This document shows, one piece after another, positions 44,898 through 53,799 of a stretch of DNA of 64,000 nucleotides. Source of the DNA: Candidatus Nitrospira nitrosa (GTDB taxonomy: Bacteria > Nitrospirota > Nitrospiria > Nitrospirales > Nitrospiraceae); the NCBI RefSeq assembly GCF_001458735.1, contig NZ_CZQA01000010.1, positions 310,001 to 374,000 on the forward strand, read 5' to 3'. The position numbers and the translations under genes are program-made. Each line of letters opens with the position of its first letter. The first letter of the stretch is position 1. The notes under the pieces are model-generated. The model ran no database searches, was not told where the DNA came from, and saw only the letters and a program-made list of their open reading frames with translations.

Positions 44898-45455
44898 TTA
44901 CTTGCGGCTATACAAGCCGGTGAGCGAGGCCTTGGCCAAAGTATTCTGGTTAAGATAGAACCCGACCATGGCGGCGGGAGTTGCAGGCTTCAACGAAAAC
45001 TGTTCCACCTTCAACGCGTAGATCGTGAAGATATAGCGATGTGGTTTGTGGCCTACAGGCGGACAGGGCCCCCCGTACCCCGGTTCGCCGAAATCCGTCA
45101 TGCTTTGGACACTGCCTTGTGGCGCACCAGGCCCACCAGGTCTTCCCGCATCCGCAGCCAATGCCGAAATGTCCTCAGGAATATTGAACATGACCCAATG
45201 CCACCATCCGCTACCAGTCGGTGCATCGGGGTCATACATGGTCACCGCAAAACTCTTGGTTCCCTTCGGAGCGTTCGCCCAGCGCAGCTCAGGAGACACA
45301 TTGTTTCCGGTACAGCCAAATCCGTCGAAGACATGGTTCTGACTGATCGTGCTGGCGGGCTTAATGGTCGGACTCGTGAGGCGAAATTCCGCAGCCGTAC
45401 TGATTCCGGGAATCAGCGCGAGTGCCAACAGTGCGCTAGTCCAGAGTGATCTCAT
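44898..45455 (-). CDS. PEBP-family (YbhB/YbcL, Raf kinase inhibitor-like) protein, secreted
   Basis: 185 residues from the ATG at 45455 behind GAAGAGGGG. Residues 1-20 (RSLWTSALLALALIPGIS) form a signal peptide. The PEBP blocks are NVSPELRWANAPKGTKSFAV, YDPDAPTGSGWWHWVMFNIP and GGPCPPVGHKPHRYIFTIYAL. Bacterial members bind small anionic ligands; function is unsettled. Earlier ATG at 45509 would only add 18 residues without a better site. Confidence 0.88.
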   Translation of the reverse strand: MRSLWTSALLALALIPGISTAAEFRLTSPTIKPASTISQNHVFDGFGCTGNNVSPELRWANAPKGTKSFAVTMYDPDAPTGSGWWHWVMFNIPEDISALAADAGRPGGPGAPQGSVQSMTDFGEPGYGGPCPPVGHKPHRYIFTIYALKVEQFSLKPATPAAMVGFYLNQNTLAKASLTGLYSRK

Positions 45456-45526
45456 CACGTGTCCCCTCTTCATCTGAAATAATTCCCCCTCGGTGCGACG
45501 TTCCGGCATCCATACTCAACAAGGAT

Positions 45527-46231
45527 TTAGCCGAGGTGTTGTTTAAAGAAGGCCTTGGTTCTCGCCCATGCGTCTTGAGCCGCTTCCGGCCGATACACGG
45601 TTGGGTCCGTATCTCGGAAGAATGCATGGGGAGCCCCGGGATAAGTCTTGATCTCACCGGTCTTGTTGTATTTTTTCAAGGCCGCTACTAACCGCTGGAC
45701 GTCCACTTTCGTAATCCAACCGTCGTCCTCACCATAGAGATACAGTACGGGGCAGGCCAGCTTCTGAATGGGTGTATCGGGATTCGGCACCTGACCATAG
45801 AACGGAACCGCTGCTTTAATCTCTGAACTCACACAAGGCAACATGAGGGCATAAGAACCACCCATGCAAAACCCTGTAACACCAATCCTCGTTGCGTCGA
45901 CCTCTGGAACTGACTTCAGATAGGCCACCGTGGCATTCAGATCAGTAAGACCGTCTTCCTGTTTCAGGGCGTTCATGAGTTTCCCGGCTTCACCGGCATC
46001 CGTGGGCAACGCATGCCCAAGACGTGAATAGAGGTCCGGAGCAATCGCCACATAGCCTTCCGCGGCATAACGTCTTGCGATATCTTTGATGTACTCCGTG
46101 AGTCCCCACCATTCTTGGACAATGAGAATAGCCGGACGCTGGTCCTTCGTCTGCGGAGCTGCCACAAAGGCCTTCATGCCCACATTTCCACTTTGATACT
46201 GAGCGGTTGTCTCTCGAATCGATGCCACCAT
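45527..46231 (-). CDS. Dienelactone hydrolase family protein
   Basis: 234 residues, alpha/beta-hydrolase. The catalytic triad is readable: Cys in GVTGFCMGGSYAL, Asp in YGEDDGWI and His in PGAPHAFF. WGLTEYIKDIARRYAAEGYVAIAPDLY is the oxyanion-side block. The family cleaves dienelactones, and many members have other ester substrates. It lies in a minus-strand run between pmbA and the PEBP gene. Confidence 0.9.
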   Translation of the reverse strand: MVASIRETTAQYQSGNVGMKAFVAAPQTKDQRPAILIVQEWWGLTEYIKDIARRYAAEGYVAIAPDLYSRLGHALPTDAGEAGKLMNALKQEDGLTDLNATVAYLKSVPEVDATRIGVTGFCMGGSYALMLPCVSSEIKAAVPFYGQVPNPDTPIQKLACPVLYLYGEDDGWITKVDVQRLVAALKKYNKTGEIKTYPGAPHAFFRDTDPTVYRPEAAQDAWARTKAFFKQHLG

Positions 46232-46318
46232 GAGCTACCTCTGCGCTTCCGCAAGTGCTGAGTTCTGTGTTAGTGGCGAGTCATCGAGGAAAGAGAGAAA
46301 TGAATACTCAGCACTTCA

Positions 46319-47695
46319 TCAATTACCAGCCACCATCATTTCGGCAATCTTGACGGTCGGGCTGGCGATTCGACCTCGGAACACCAGATCGCTTCCAACC
46401 ACGTCGATGTCCTTCAACATGTGTTTCAAATTTCCCGCGATAGTAATTTCTTCAACCGGGTAGGCCAGCTCTCCGTTCTCAATCCAGAAACCGCAGGCTC
46501 CTCGCGAGTAATCCCCCGTCACCATATTAATGCCGAACCCAATCAACTCCGTCACAAAGAGGCCTTCTTGAATGGAGCCAATAATCTCTTGCTGACTCTT
46601 CACTCCAGGGACCAGATAAAAATTGGTGGGGCCAACGGAGGGACTCTCCCCCACACTCCGTGAGGCGTTGCCCGTCGACGGCAAACCCAACTTTTTCCCC
46701 GAATAGGTATCGAGCAAATAGCTCTTTAATACCCCTCGCTCGACGATGGTATTCTTGCGTGTCGCCAACCCTTCACCATCGAACGGACGTGACCCCAGGC
46801 CGCCGACCATACGGCCGTCGTCGTAGATGGTCATCAGGTCCGAAGCGATCGTCTGGCCTAGTTGATCCAGCAGAAATGAGGCGCGCTTGTAGAGTCCATA
46901 GCCGGAGACCGCGCTGCAGAGGTTTGCCAGAAGGCTCCCGGCTGTCTCTTGATCGAACACCACCGGCACACGTTTCGTCGCCACCTTGCGTGCGCCCAAT
47001 CGGCGAATCGCACGACGCGCCGCTTCCTGTCCGATCGATTCCGCAGACGCTAGTCGAGCAAACTTTCGTTGTACCTGATACCAGGCATCCCGCTGCATGC
47101 CGCCTGTCGCAGACTCGGTCGCAATCGGAGACACAGACAGGGAAAAGTTCGAGCTTTTATACGACCCCACAAATCCATGACTATTGGCCAGCACGACTCG
47201 GCCCGATGAAGAATCGAACTCCGCACCTTCGGAATTCGTCACCCGTGAGTCTGTCGCGAACGCAGCAGCCTCTCCACGCTTGGCCCAATCGATCTGGGTA
47301 TCCGTATCGAGCACCGTGTCATCATAGAGATCAAGATCAGGCTGCTCAGTGGCCATCTGACCAGCATCCGGCAATCCCGAGACATCATCCTCGACCACCG
47401 CGCCGGCCAAGGTACAGGTGTCGGCCACCAGCCGATCAAGAGAGGCCCGTGAAAAGTCAGACGTGGATGTGGTGGCAGACCGCCTCCCGATGAAGACGCG
47501 TAAGCCCAAACGCTTCTCTCTCGCCTTGGTCAGTCGGTCAACCGTCCCGACTCGTACCTGAACCGAGAAGGTCTCTCCGTCGGCAACGACAATATCTGCT
47601 TCGGTCGCCCCACAAGCCTTCGCCTGAGCCAACACATCGGCTGCCAGCTGAGCATAGCCATTGGCACTAGTTGAGGCAGTCATTTTTTCGAGCAT
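46319..47695 (-). CDS. pmbA: PmbA/TldE, TldD partner metalloprotease subunit
   Basis: 458 residues. TldE-type features: VQVRVGTVDRLTKAREKRLGLRVFIG at the start, GSRPFDGEGLATRK and GGLG near 335, and NMVTGDYSRGACGFWIENGE at the end. It lacks the HExxxH zinc site, which the TldD partner supplies; the two form a heterodimeric peptidase that matures microcin-like peptides and PQQ-type products in several bacteria. tldD is directly upstream. An in-frame GTG at 47698 gives one more residue. Confidence 0.9.
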   Translation of the reverse strand: MLEKMTASTSANGYAQLAADVLAQAKACGATEADIVVADGETFSVQVRVGTVDRLTKAREKRLGLRVFIGRRSATTSTSDFSRASLDRLVADTCTLAGAVVEDDVSGLPDAGQMATEQPDLDLYDDTVLDTDTQIDWAKRGEAAAFATDSRVTNSEGAEFDSSSGRVVLANSHGFVGSYKSSNFSLSVSPIATESATGGMQRDAWYQVQRKFARLASAESIGQEAARRAIRRLGARKVATKRVPVVFDQETAGSLLANLCSAVSGYGLYKRASFLLDQLGQTIASDLMTIYDDGRMVGGLGSRPFDGEGLATRKNTIVERGVLKSYLLDTYSGKKLGLPSTGNASRSVGESPSVGPTNFYLVPGVKSQQEIIGSIQEGLFVTELIGFGINMVTGDYSRGACGFWIENGELAYPVEEITIAGNLKHMLKDIDVVGSDLVFRGRIASPTVKIAEMMVAGN

Positions 47696-47775
47696 CACAC
47701 ACTTCTTCCCAAAAGTGATCCGTCAACCACATCCTGACCGATTGTGAGGAAGCGCAGTTGGCGCGGGCAAACCGG

Positions 47776-49206
47776 TTATCGCTGTGTACCACCGACTGTA
47801 ATTTCGTCCACCTTGATGGTCGGTAATCCGACCCCGACCGGCACCGATTGGCCATCCTTCCCGCACGTCCCAATCCCGTTATCGAGCGTGAGATCGTGCC
47901 CCACCATCGATACTTTCGTCAGAATTTCCGGGCCATTGCCGATCAGCGTCGCCCCCTTCACCGGCTTGGTGATCCGGCCATCCTCGATGAGATAGGCTTC
48001 GCTGGCGGAAAACACAAATTTCCCGTTCGTGATATCGACCTGTCCCCCACCAAACGAGACGGCATAGAGACCCTTCTTGACGGATCGAATGATGTCCTGC
48101 GGATCAGACTCCCCGGCCAGCATGAACGTATTCGTCATGCGCGGGAGCACCACGCTTTGATAATTCTCGCGTCGTCCGTTACCGGTGAGGGGAATCCCCA
48201 TAAGGCGTGCATTGAGCTTGTCTGTGATATAGCCACGGAGGATGCCCTTCTCGATGAGCGTCGTACAGCCGGTCGGTGTCCCTTCATCATCCATGTTCAG
48301 GGAGCCACGCCGAAAGGGAAGGGTGCCGTCATCCACGATCGTACAGACGTCGGATGCGACCCGTTTGCCGATCAGGCTGGAAAACGCGGAGGTCTTCTTT
48401 CGATTGAAGTCGGCTTCGAGCCCATGTCCGATCGCTTCGTGTAACAAGATCCCGGGCCACCCACCGGCCAACACAACCGGCATCACTCCGGCCGGCGCAT
48501 CAACCGCGGATAAATTGAGAATCGCTTCCCGCGCGGCTTCCCTGGCATAACTTAAATGACGATTCTCTTCGCGATAATAGGCAAAGGCAACCCGGCCACC
48601 GCCGCCGAAACTGCCGATCTGGCGATTGTCCCGATCTTCAGCGATACACGTAATCTGCAGGCGTGACAACGGCTGGATATCACTGACGAGTGTCCCATCC
48701 GAAGTCGCCACCAGCACAACCTTATATTCTGTGTTGAATGAAGCCATCACGTTCTTGATCCGAGGATCATAACGCCTGGCTTCAGCATCGATTTCATTCA
48801 GGAGCGCCACGCGCTCGGCTGTCGCCACCTCGGCCTTTGCCCTCTCGATCGGATAGAGATCACGGGTCGGTCGTCGCTGTGTGGGCACCGGAACCGTGGA
48901 ATGGCCTTTGGGGGAATTGGCGATATACCGAGCCGTGTCGGCGGCAATCTCAAGGTCCCGCTTCGTCAATTCATCCGAATAGGCAAACCCCGTCTTCTCC
49001 CCTGCAGTCGCTCGAACCCCCACCCCCTGCGACACACTCTTGGCCGCCCGTTTGACGATGCCTTCCTCCATCGAGACTGATTCGGACGTGCGAGATTCGA
49101 AATAGAGATCCGCGTAGTCAACGTCTCGGACCTTCACCCGATCGAGTGCTTGCTGCGCCTCGATCTCCGTGACACCGAACGTCGTCAGTTGAACCGGCTC
49201 CGGCAT
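47776..49206 (-). CDS. tldD: TldD metalloprotease
   Basis: 476 residues from the ATG at 49206. The zinc motif HEAIGHGLEADF (HExxxH) is intact, followed by GTLPFRRGSLNMDDEGTPT. Together with PmbA encoded next, this is the two-subunit TldDE protease. The upstream frame extends 27 residues further, but the ATG at 49206 follows GAAGGAG. No RiPP precursor was found in the surrounding 2 kb. Confidence 0.93.
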   Translation of the reverse strand: MPEPVQLTTFGVTEIEAQQALDRVKVRDVDYADLYFESRTSESVSMEEGIVKRAAKSVSQGVGVRATAGEKTGFAYSDELTKRDLEIAADTARYIANSPKGHSTVPVPTQRRPTRDLYPIERAKAEVATAERVALLNEIDAEARRYDPRIKNVMASFNTEYKVVLVATSDGTLVSDIQPLSRLQITCIAEDRDNRQIGSFGGGGRVAFAYYREENRHLSYAREAAREAILNLSAVDAPAGVMPVVLAGGWPGILLHEAIGHGLEADFNRKKTSAFSSLIGKRVASDVCTIVDDGTLPFRRGSLNMDDEGTPTGCTTLIEKGILRGYITDKLNARLMGIPLTGNGRRENYQSVVLPRMTNTFMLAGESDPQDIIRSVKKGLYAVSFGGGQVDITNGKFVFSASEAYLIEDGRITKPVKGATLIGNGPEILTKVSMVGHDLTLDNGIGTCGKDGQSVPVGVGLPTIKVDEITVGGTQR

Positions 49207-49412
49207 ACAGGCCTCTTGCTCCTTCGTCAGAGTCGACTGGTACGGGGGGAGTATAGCCCATTCGTTTCTGACCACGCAACGCAACAATCGGTGAAACCTC
49301 GTATTTCTTAGTATTTCCCAGGAGATCGTTTGACATTCCCGGTTCCCGTCAGTAGACTCTGCACACGATTCTACCTGCTGATGACGATCATCACACGCTT
49401 GCTCAGGACATT

Positions 49413-50198
49413 ATGACTCGCAGTCCTACCGGAGACCTCGACCACCCGTCCGAAAGCGAATTGAGCGCCAAGTTGGAGGCTGACCTGCTCCCCAAGCACG
49501 TGGCCGTCATCATGGATGGTAATGGGCGCTGGGCGGAACTACGCGGCCTCCCTCGCATTGCCGGCCATCGTGAAGGCATCAACTCCGTCCGAGAGATGAT
49601 CACGCTCTGCCTGGAGCTCGGCATTCATGCCCTGACCATCTACGCCTTTTCCCAGGAGAACTGGAATCGTCCGACTCAAGAAATCAGCGCCTTGATGGGA
49701 CTCTTGGAACATTACCTCTCCACGGAACGGGCAAGTCTCATTGAGCAAGGCGTCCGCTTTCGCGCCGTCGGGCGCCACGAGCTGCTTCCACCCTCCGCGC
49801 AGCACTGGGTTCGCACAACCGAGAAAGAAACGGCCCATCTCGAGAAGTTAGTCCTGACCGTCGCGCTCAGCTATGGAGGGCGCGCAGAAATCGTCGATGC
49901 AGTGAAGGCCTTGGTGAGGGACGTGCAAGCTGGGACCATTCAGGCCGAGCAGATCGATGAACCCACGGTCCAGCGGCACCTCTCAACCCATCCACTCCCC
50001 GACCCGGATCTCCTGATCCGGACAAGCGGAGAAGCCAGGATCAGTAATTTTCTCTTATGGCAGCTGGCATACACCGAGCTCTGCTTTACCCCGACTCTGT
50101 GGCCGGATTTTCGGCGACGAGAGTTCCTCCTCGCGCTGATCGAATATCAACGCCGGGAACGTCGATTCGGCAGAGTACTCAGTACCGTACCATCATAA
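49413..50198 (+). CDS. uppS: Isoprenyl transferase (undecaprenyl diphosphate synthase)
   Basis: 261 residues. HVAVIMDGNGRWAE (catalytic Asp), GHREGINSVREMI and TIYAFSQENWNRP are cis-prenyltransferase motifs, and DLLIRTSGEARISNFLLWQLAYTEL is the terminal block. It makes the C55 lipid carrier of the cell wall. It is the first gene of the uppS-cdsA-dxr-rseP-proS cluster, common across bacteria. 'uppS' is assigned by this context; other chain lengths are possible. Confidence 0.95.
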   Translation: MTRSPTGDLDHPSESELSAKLEADLLPKHVAVIMDGNGRWAELRGLPRIAGHREGINSVREMITLCLELGIHALTIYAFSQENWNRPTQEISALMGLLEHYLSTERASLIEQGVRFRAVGRHELLPPSAQHWVRTTEKETAHLEKLVLTVALSYGGRAEIVDAVKALVRDVQAGTIQAEQIDEPTVQRHLSTHPLPDPDLLIRTSGEARISNFLLWQLAYTELCFTPTLWPDFRRREFLLALIEYQRRERRFGRVLSTVPS

Positions 50199-50207
50199 TA
50201 AATCCTT

Positions 50208-51098
50208 GTGGGATATCCGCTCGCTCCAGACGCTATCCTCCATCATTCGAGATCTGTGACCACTTCACCTGCACCTACGCGACACTTTGATCTCCGTCGG
50301 CTCTATACCGCCGTAGCGCTGATTCCTACCGTCTACCTCATCATCGTCCACCTTGCGCCATGGGCCCTCACGCTCCTCCTGATCGCCGTCGGGTCGATTG
50401 CTCTGCTTGAACTGTATCGCCTCAGCTTCCAATCACGGTTGAATTACCTTCTCGTCGGCATCGGATTGGCTGTCTTTGTTCTGACCGTCGCCCACTCACA
50501 CCTGTCGGTTCCCCTTCCTGAACTGCTGCTCGGTGGTGCATTCGCATTGGTTCTCACCGTGCTGGTTGTCGGCACCTCATCGTCGTACCGATGGAAAGAC
50601 CCGCTCCTCGCCCTGTTTGGTGTGCTCTACGTGGGCATCCCCTTGAGTACGGTCGTATCAGTTCGCAGCCTACCCTCAGGAGCATTCCTCGCCTTGTTCC
50701 TAGCGGTCGTCACCTGGGCATCAGACTCCGGCGCCTACTATGCCGGCACCTTGTGGGGCAAGCATCCGCTCATGCCTTCCATCAGTCCGAAGAAATCCTA
50801 TGAGGGACTACTTGGTGGCCTAATTGGAGCCATTGCAGCTGCACTCTTGGCACAACTGTGGTTCGCCTCAGCGCTTTCATGGACCGACGCCGTCGCACTC
50901 GGCATCCTCCTGACCCTTACAGGCCTGGTCGGAGATCTTTTTGAATCGGCGATTAAACGCCGAGCAGGCGTCAAGGACTCCGGAGGAATTCTCCCGGGGC
51001 ACGGCGGAATGCTCGATCGGATCGATAGTCTCTTGTTCACAGCTCCCACTTTTTACTACTATGTCGTGTATGTTCGAGGCCTGTTGCCGCTTCCATAG
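50208..51098 (+). CDS. cdsA: Phosphatidate cytidylyltransferase
   Basis: 296 residues with about eight membrane helices. The signature near the C-terminus is KDSGGILPGHGGMLDRIDSLLF (Asp/Gly/His/Asp of CdsA). It activates phosphatidic acid to CDP-diacylglycerol. A GTG at 50256 is also possible as start and would remove 16 residues; both have weak ribosome sites. Confidence 0.93.
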   Translation: MGYPLAPDAILHHSRSVTTSPAPTRHFDLRRLYTAVALIPTVYLIIVHLAPWALTLLLIAVGSIALLELYRLSFQSRLNYLLVGIGLAVFVLTVAHSHLSVPLPELLLGGAFALVLTVLVVGTSSSYRWKDPLLALFGVLYVGIPLSTVVSVRSLPSGAFLALFLAVVTWASDSGAYYAGTLWGKHPLMPSISPKKSYEGLLGGLIGAIAAALLAQLWFASALSWTDAVALGILLTLTGLVGDLFESAIKRRAGVKDSGGILPGHGGMLDRIDSLLFTAPTFYYYVVYVRGLLPLP

Positions 51099-51128
51099 CC
51101 CTCTACTCAGAGATGGAGAGGAGATGAC

Positions 51129-52292
51129 ATGAAGTCAATTATCATCCTGGGATCGACCGGATCGATCGGCACCAGTACCTTGGACATTGTGCAACGGTTT
51201 CCCGATGAGTTCCGGGTAGTCGGATTAACCGCCGGCAAGAACATAGAAAAGTTAGAAGAACAGATTCACCAGTTCAAACCCAAGGCAGTCGCCGTCGCGA
51301 ACGAATCCTCCGCCGCGATCCTCCGAGCCCGGTGCGCCTCTCTTCCCGTGGAGATTCACTCTGGTGAAGAAGGGATCGCCTCCGTCGCCTCTGGACTCGA
51401 TGCTGAATTGGTGATTTCCGCCATTGTCGGCGCCGCCGGCCTCCTCCCGACTCTCTCCGCCATCCGCAGTGGAAAGCACATTGCCCTGGCGAATAAAGAA
51501 CCAATGGTCATGGCCGGGAAGTTGATGCAGGAGGAGGCCAGAAAATACGGGGTCAGGATTTTCCCCGTCGACAGTGAACATAGCGCCATTTTCCAGTCGT
51601 TGGAAGGCCACCGGATTGAAGACGTCCGGCGATTGATTCTGACAGCTTCAGGAGGCGCGCTCTGGACTCTCTCCCAAGAGGACCTCCAGCATGTCACGCC
51701 GGAACGAGCCCTGCAGCATCCGAACTGGAAGATGGGTGCCAAGATCACGATTGATTCCGCGACACTGATGAATAAGGGCTTGGAAGTCGTCGAGGCCCGC
51801 TGGCTATTTGATATTCCTGAATCCCGCATCGATGTCATGGTGCACCGCGAAAGCATTATTCACTCTCTGGTTGAGTATCACGACCGTTCGATGATCGCGC
51901 AGTTGGGGCTCCCGGATATGCGGACTCCCATTTCGTATGCCATGCGATATCCCGGCCGGATGGCTCTCGACCTGCCTTCCTTGGACCTGACGGAGATCGG
52001 ACGGCTCTCCTTCTGTAAGCCCGATCATGACCGTTTTCCTTGTCTTAATCTTGGATATGAGTCACTTCGAGTCGGAGGGAGCATGCCAGCCGTGATGAAT
52101 GCAGCCAACGAAATCGCCGTTGACGCCTTCTTACACCACGGCCTTCGGTTTATTGAAATTGCATCGGTGATCCGCAGTACTATGGACGCGCATACCCAAC
52201 AGGCCATTACGTCCCTCGATGATGCCTTGGAAGCAGATCGCTGGGCCCGGGAAAAGGCAGAATCGTTGGTGCACGCGTTGCCTCGCTCATGA
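51129..52292 (+). CDS. dxr: 1-deoxy-D-xylulose 5-phosphate reductoisomerase
   Basis: 387 residues. IILGSTGSIGTSTLDIV is the NADPH site, ALANKEPMV and FPVDSEHSAIFQ the substrate and metal sites, and HPNWKMGAKITIDSATLMNKGLE the conserved block. This is the committed step of the MEP isoprenoid pathway, which supplies farnesyl diphosphate to UppS and HpnD. RBS GGAGAGGAG is strong. Confidence 0.96.
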   Translation: MKSIIILGSTGSIGTSTLDIVQRFPDEFRVVGLTAGKNIEKLEEQIHQFKPKAVAVANESSAAILRARCASLPVEIHSGEEGIASVASGLDAELVISAIVGAAGLLPTLSAIRSGKHIALANKEPMVMAGKLMQEEARKYGVRIFPVDSEHSAIFQSLEGHRIEDVRRLILTASGGALWTLSQEDLQHVTPERALQHPNWKMGAKITIDSATLMNKGLEVVEARWLFDIPESRIDVMVHRESIIHSLVEYHDRSMIAQLGLPDMRTPISYAMRYPGRMALDLPSLDLTEIGRLSFCKPDHDRFPCLNLGYESLRVGGSMPAVMNAANEIAVDAFLHHGLRFIEIASVIRSTMDAHTQQAITSLDDALEADRWAREKAESLVHALPRS

Positions 52293-52353
52293 TCGTTTGC
52301 ATTTCACGCCGCGAATGTTAGAGTAGAAGACTGAACCCAGACAGGGAGTTTCC

Positions 52354-53745
52354 ATGACGTCTGTACTTTCTTGGTCGCCCGATACCTTGTGGTTGCTGCT
52401 CCAGAAGGCCTGGTGGTTTCTTGTGGTCTTGGGTGTCCTCGTCGCCTTCCATGAACTCGGTCACTTTCTGGCCGCACGCTGGGTAGGAGTCAAAGTCCTT
52501 AAGTTTTCCATCGGCTTCGGTCCGAAACTTTTCGGCAGACAGGTGGGCGAAACCGAGTACCTCGTTTCAGCCGTCCCGCTCGGCGGCTATGTCAAATTAT
52601 TCGGGGAGGACGAAACAGAGGCCACAACCCCTGACGATCGTCGCCGATCATTCGCTCATCAGGGTCTCTGGGGGAAGGTGCTGATCGTTGCAGCCGGTCC
52701 TGGATTTAACTTCATTCTCGCGTACCTGATCTTTGCCGGGTGGCTGTCCACCGGTACGCCTCTGTTTGTCCCAACCTTCCGTGACCTCAGCGCCGACATT
52801 GAAGCGTTGGTTCCCGATTCACCCGCATCCAAAGCCGGGATGGAAGTGGGCGACCGAGTCGTCAAGGTCAACGGGAAAGATATTTCGACGAAGACCGAGC
52901 TCTTGGATCTCGTCGTAAAGAGCAAGGGACAACCCATTGCACTCGAAATTCGCAGAGAGGGACAACTCAAAACCATCACCGCCACCCCCATCACAATCGC
53001 CGGGGACGGCACGCACAATGACGAACCGCTCTACACCATCGGGGTGGAAGAAACACCGCCGCTGGTTACCTCGGTGATGCATGGATCACCTGCCGCAGCG
53101 GCCGGAATCCAGCCTGGGGATCGCGTCGTCGCGATCGAGGGGCACACCATCTACACGTGGGCACAAATGACGACGCAGGTGAGAGAACACCCGCTCAAGC
53201 CACTCACCTTTGAAGTACTTCGGGAAGCAACCAGGACGACGTTGACCGTCACGCCGACCAGTGAAAAGGTGACCGTCAACGGGCAAGCACTCGAAGTTGG
53301 AAAGATCGGCATTTCAGGTCCTGGCCGTTCGCTGATGCACTCGAATAATCCCGCAGAGGCCGTCTACCACGGATTGGAAGCCACCTGGGGATGGACCGAA
53401 CTGACCGCAGTTGGTCTCTACAAAATGATCGTCGGCGACATCTCGAGTAAGAATATCGGCGGACCGTTGACGATCGCCAATATTTCTGGGGAAGCCGCAT
53501 CTCAAGGTGCCTCCAGCGTCGTCTTCCTGATCGCCATCCTCAGCATCAACCTCGGGGTGCTCAACCTGCTCCCCATTCCCATCCTCGACGGCGGGCACTT
53601 GCTCTTTTTCTTGATTGAGGGCATCCTGCGCAAGCCGCTCGGCGAACGGCAACGAGAGGTCGCCCAGCAGGTCGGATTGGTACTCCTGGTCGGAGTCATG
53701 ATCTTCGCCTTCTGGAATGACTTAGAACGGATCTTCGCCCGCTAG
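52354..53745 (+). CDS. rseP: RIP metalloprotease RseP (site-2 protease)
   Basis: 463 residues. HELGHFLAARW (HExxH) in the first membrane helix and NLLPIPILDGGHLLF (LDG) in the last are the zinc-binding residues of site-2 proteases. Two PDZ domains sit between (about 145-230 and 235-320: AGMEVGDRVVKVNGKDI, AGIQPGDRVVAIEGHTI). It cuts anti-sigma factors in the membrane. It follows dxr in the usual order. Confidence 0.95.
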   Translation: MTSVLSWSPDTLWLLLQKAWWFLVVLGVLVAFHELGHFLAARWVGVKVLKFSIGFGPKLFGRQVGETEYLVSAVPLGGYVKLFGEDETEATTPDDRRRSFAHQGLWGKVLIVAAGPGFNFILAYLIFAGWLSTGTPLFVPTFRDLSADIEALVPDSPASKAGMEVGDRVVKVNGKDISTKTELLDLVVKSKGQPIALEIRREGQLKTITATPITIAGDGTHNDEPLYTIGVEETPPLVTSVMHGSPAAAAGIQPGDRVVAIEGHTIYTWAQMTTQVREHPLKPLTFEVLREATRTTLTVTPTSEKVTVNGQALEVGKIGISGPGRSLMHSNNPAEAVYHGLEATWGWTELTAVGLYKMIVGDISSKNIGGPLTIANISGEAASQGASSVVFLIAILSINLGVLNLLPIPILDGGHLLFFLIEGILRKPLGERQREVAQQVGLVLLVGVMIFAFWNDLERIFAR

Positions 53746-53799
53746 GCGGAATGCTGAAATCTTCCACTGGTCAACTCATACCCAAATAGTTACAACGCC

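Noticed and set aside
46660-47493. 277-codon plus-strand frame
   Set aside because: Antisense shadow of pmbA, Arg/Pro-rich.
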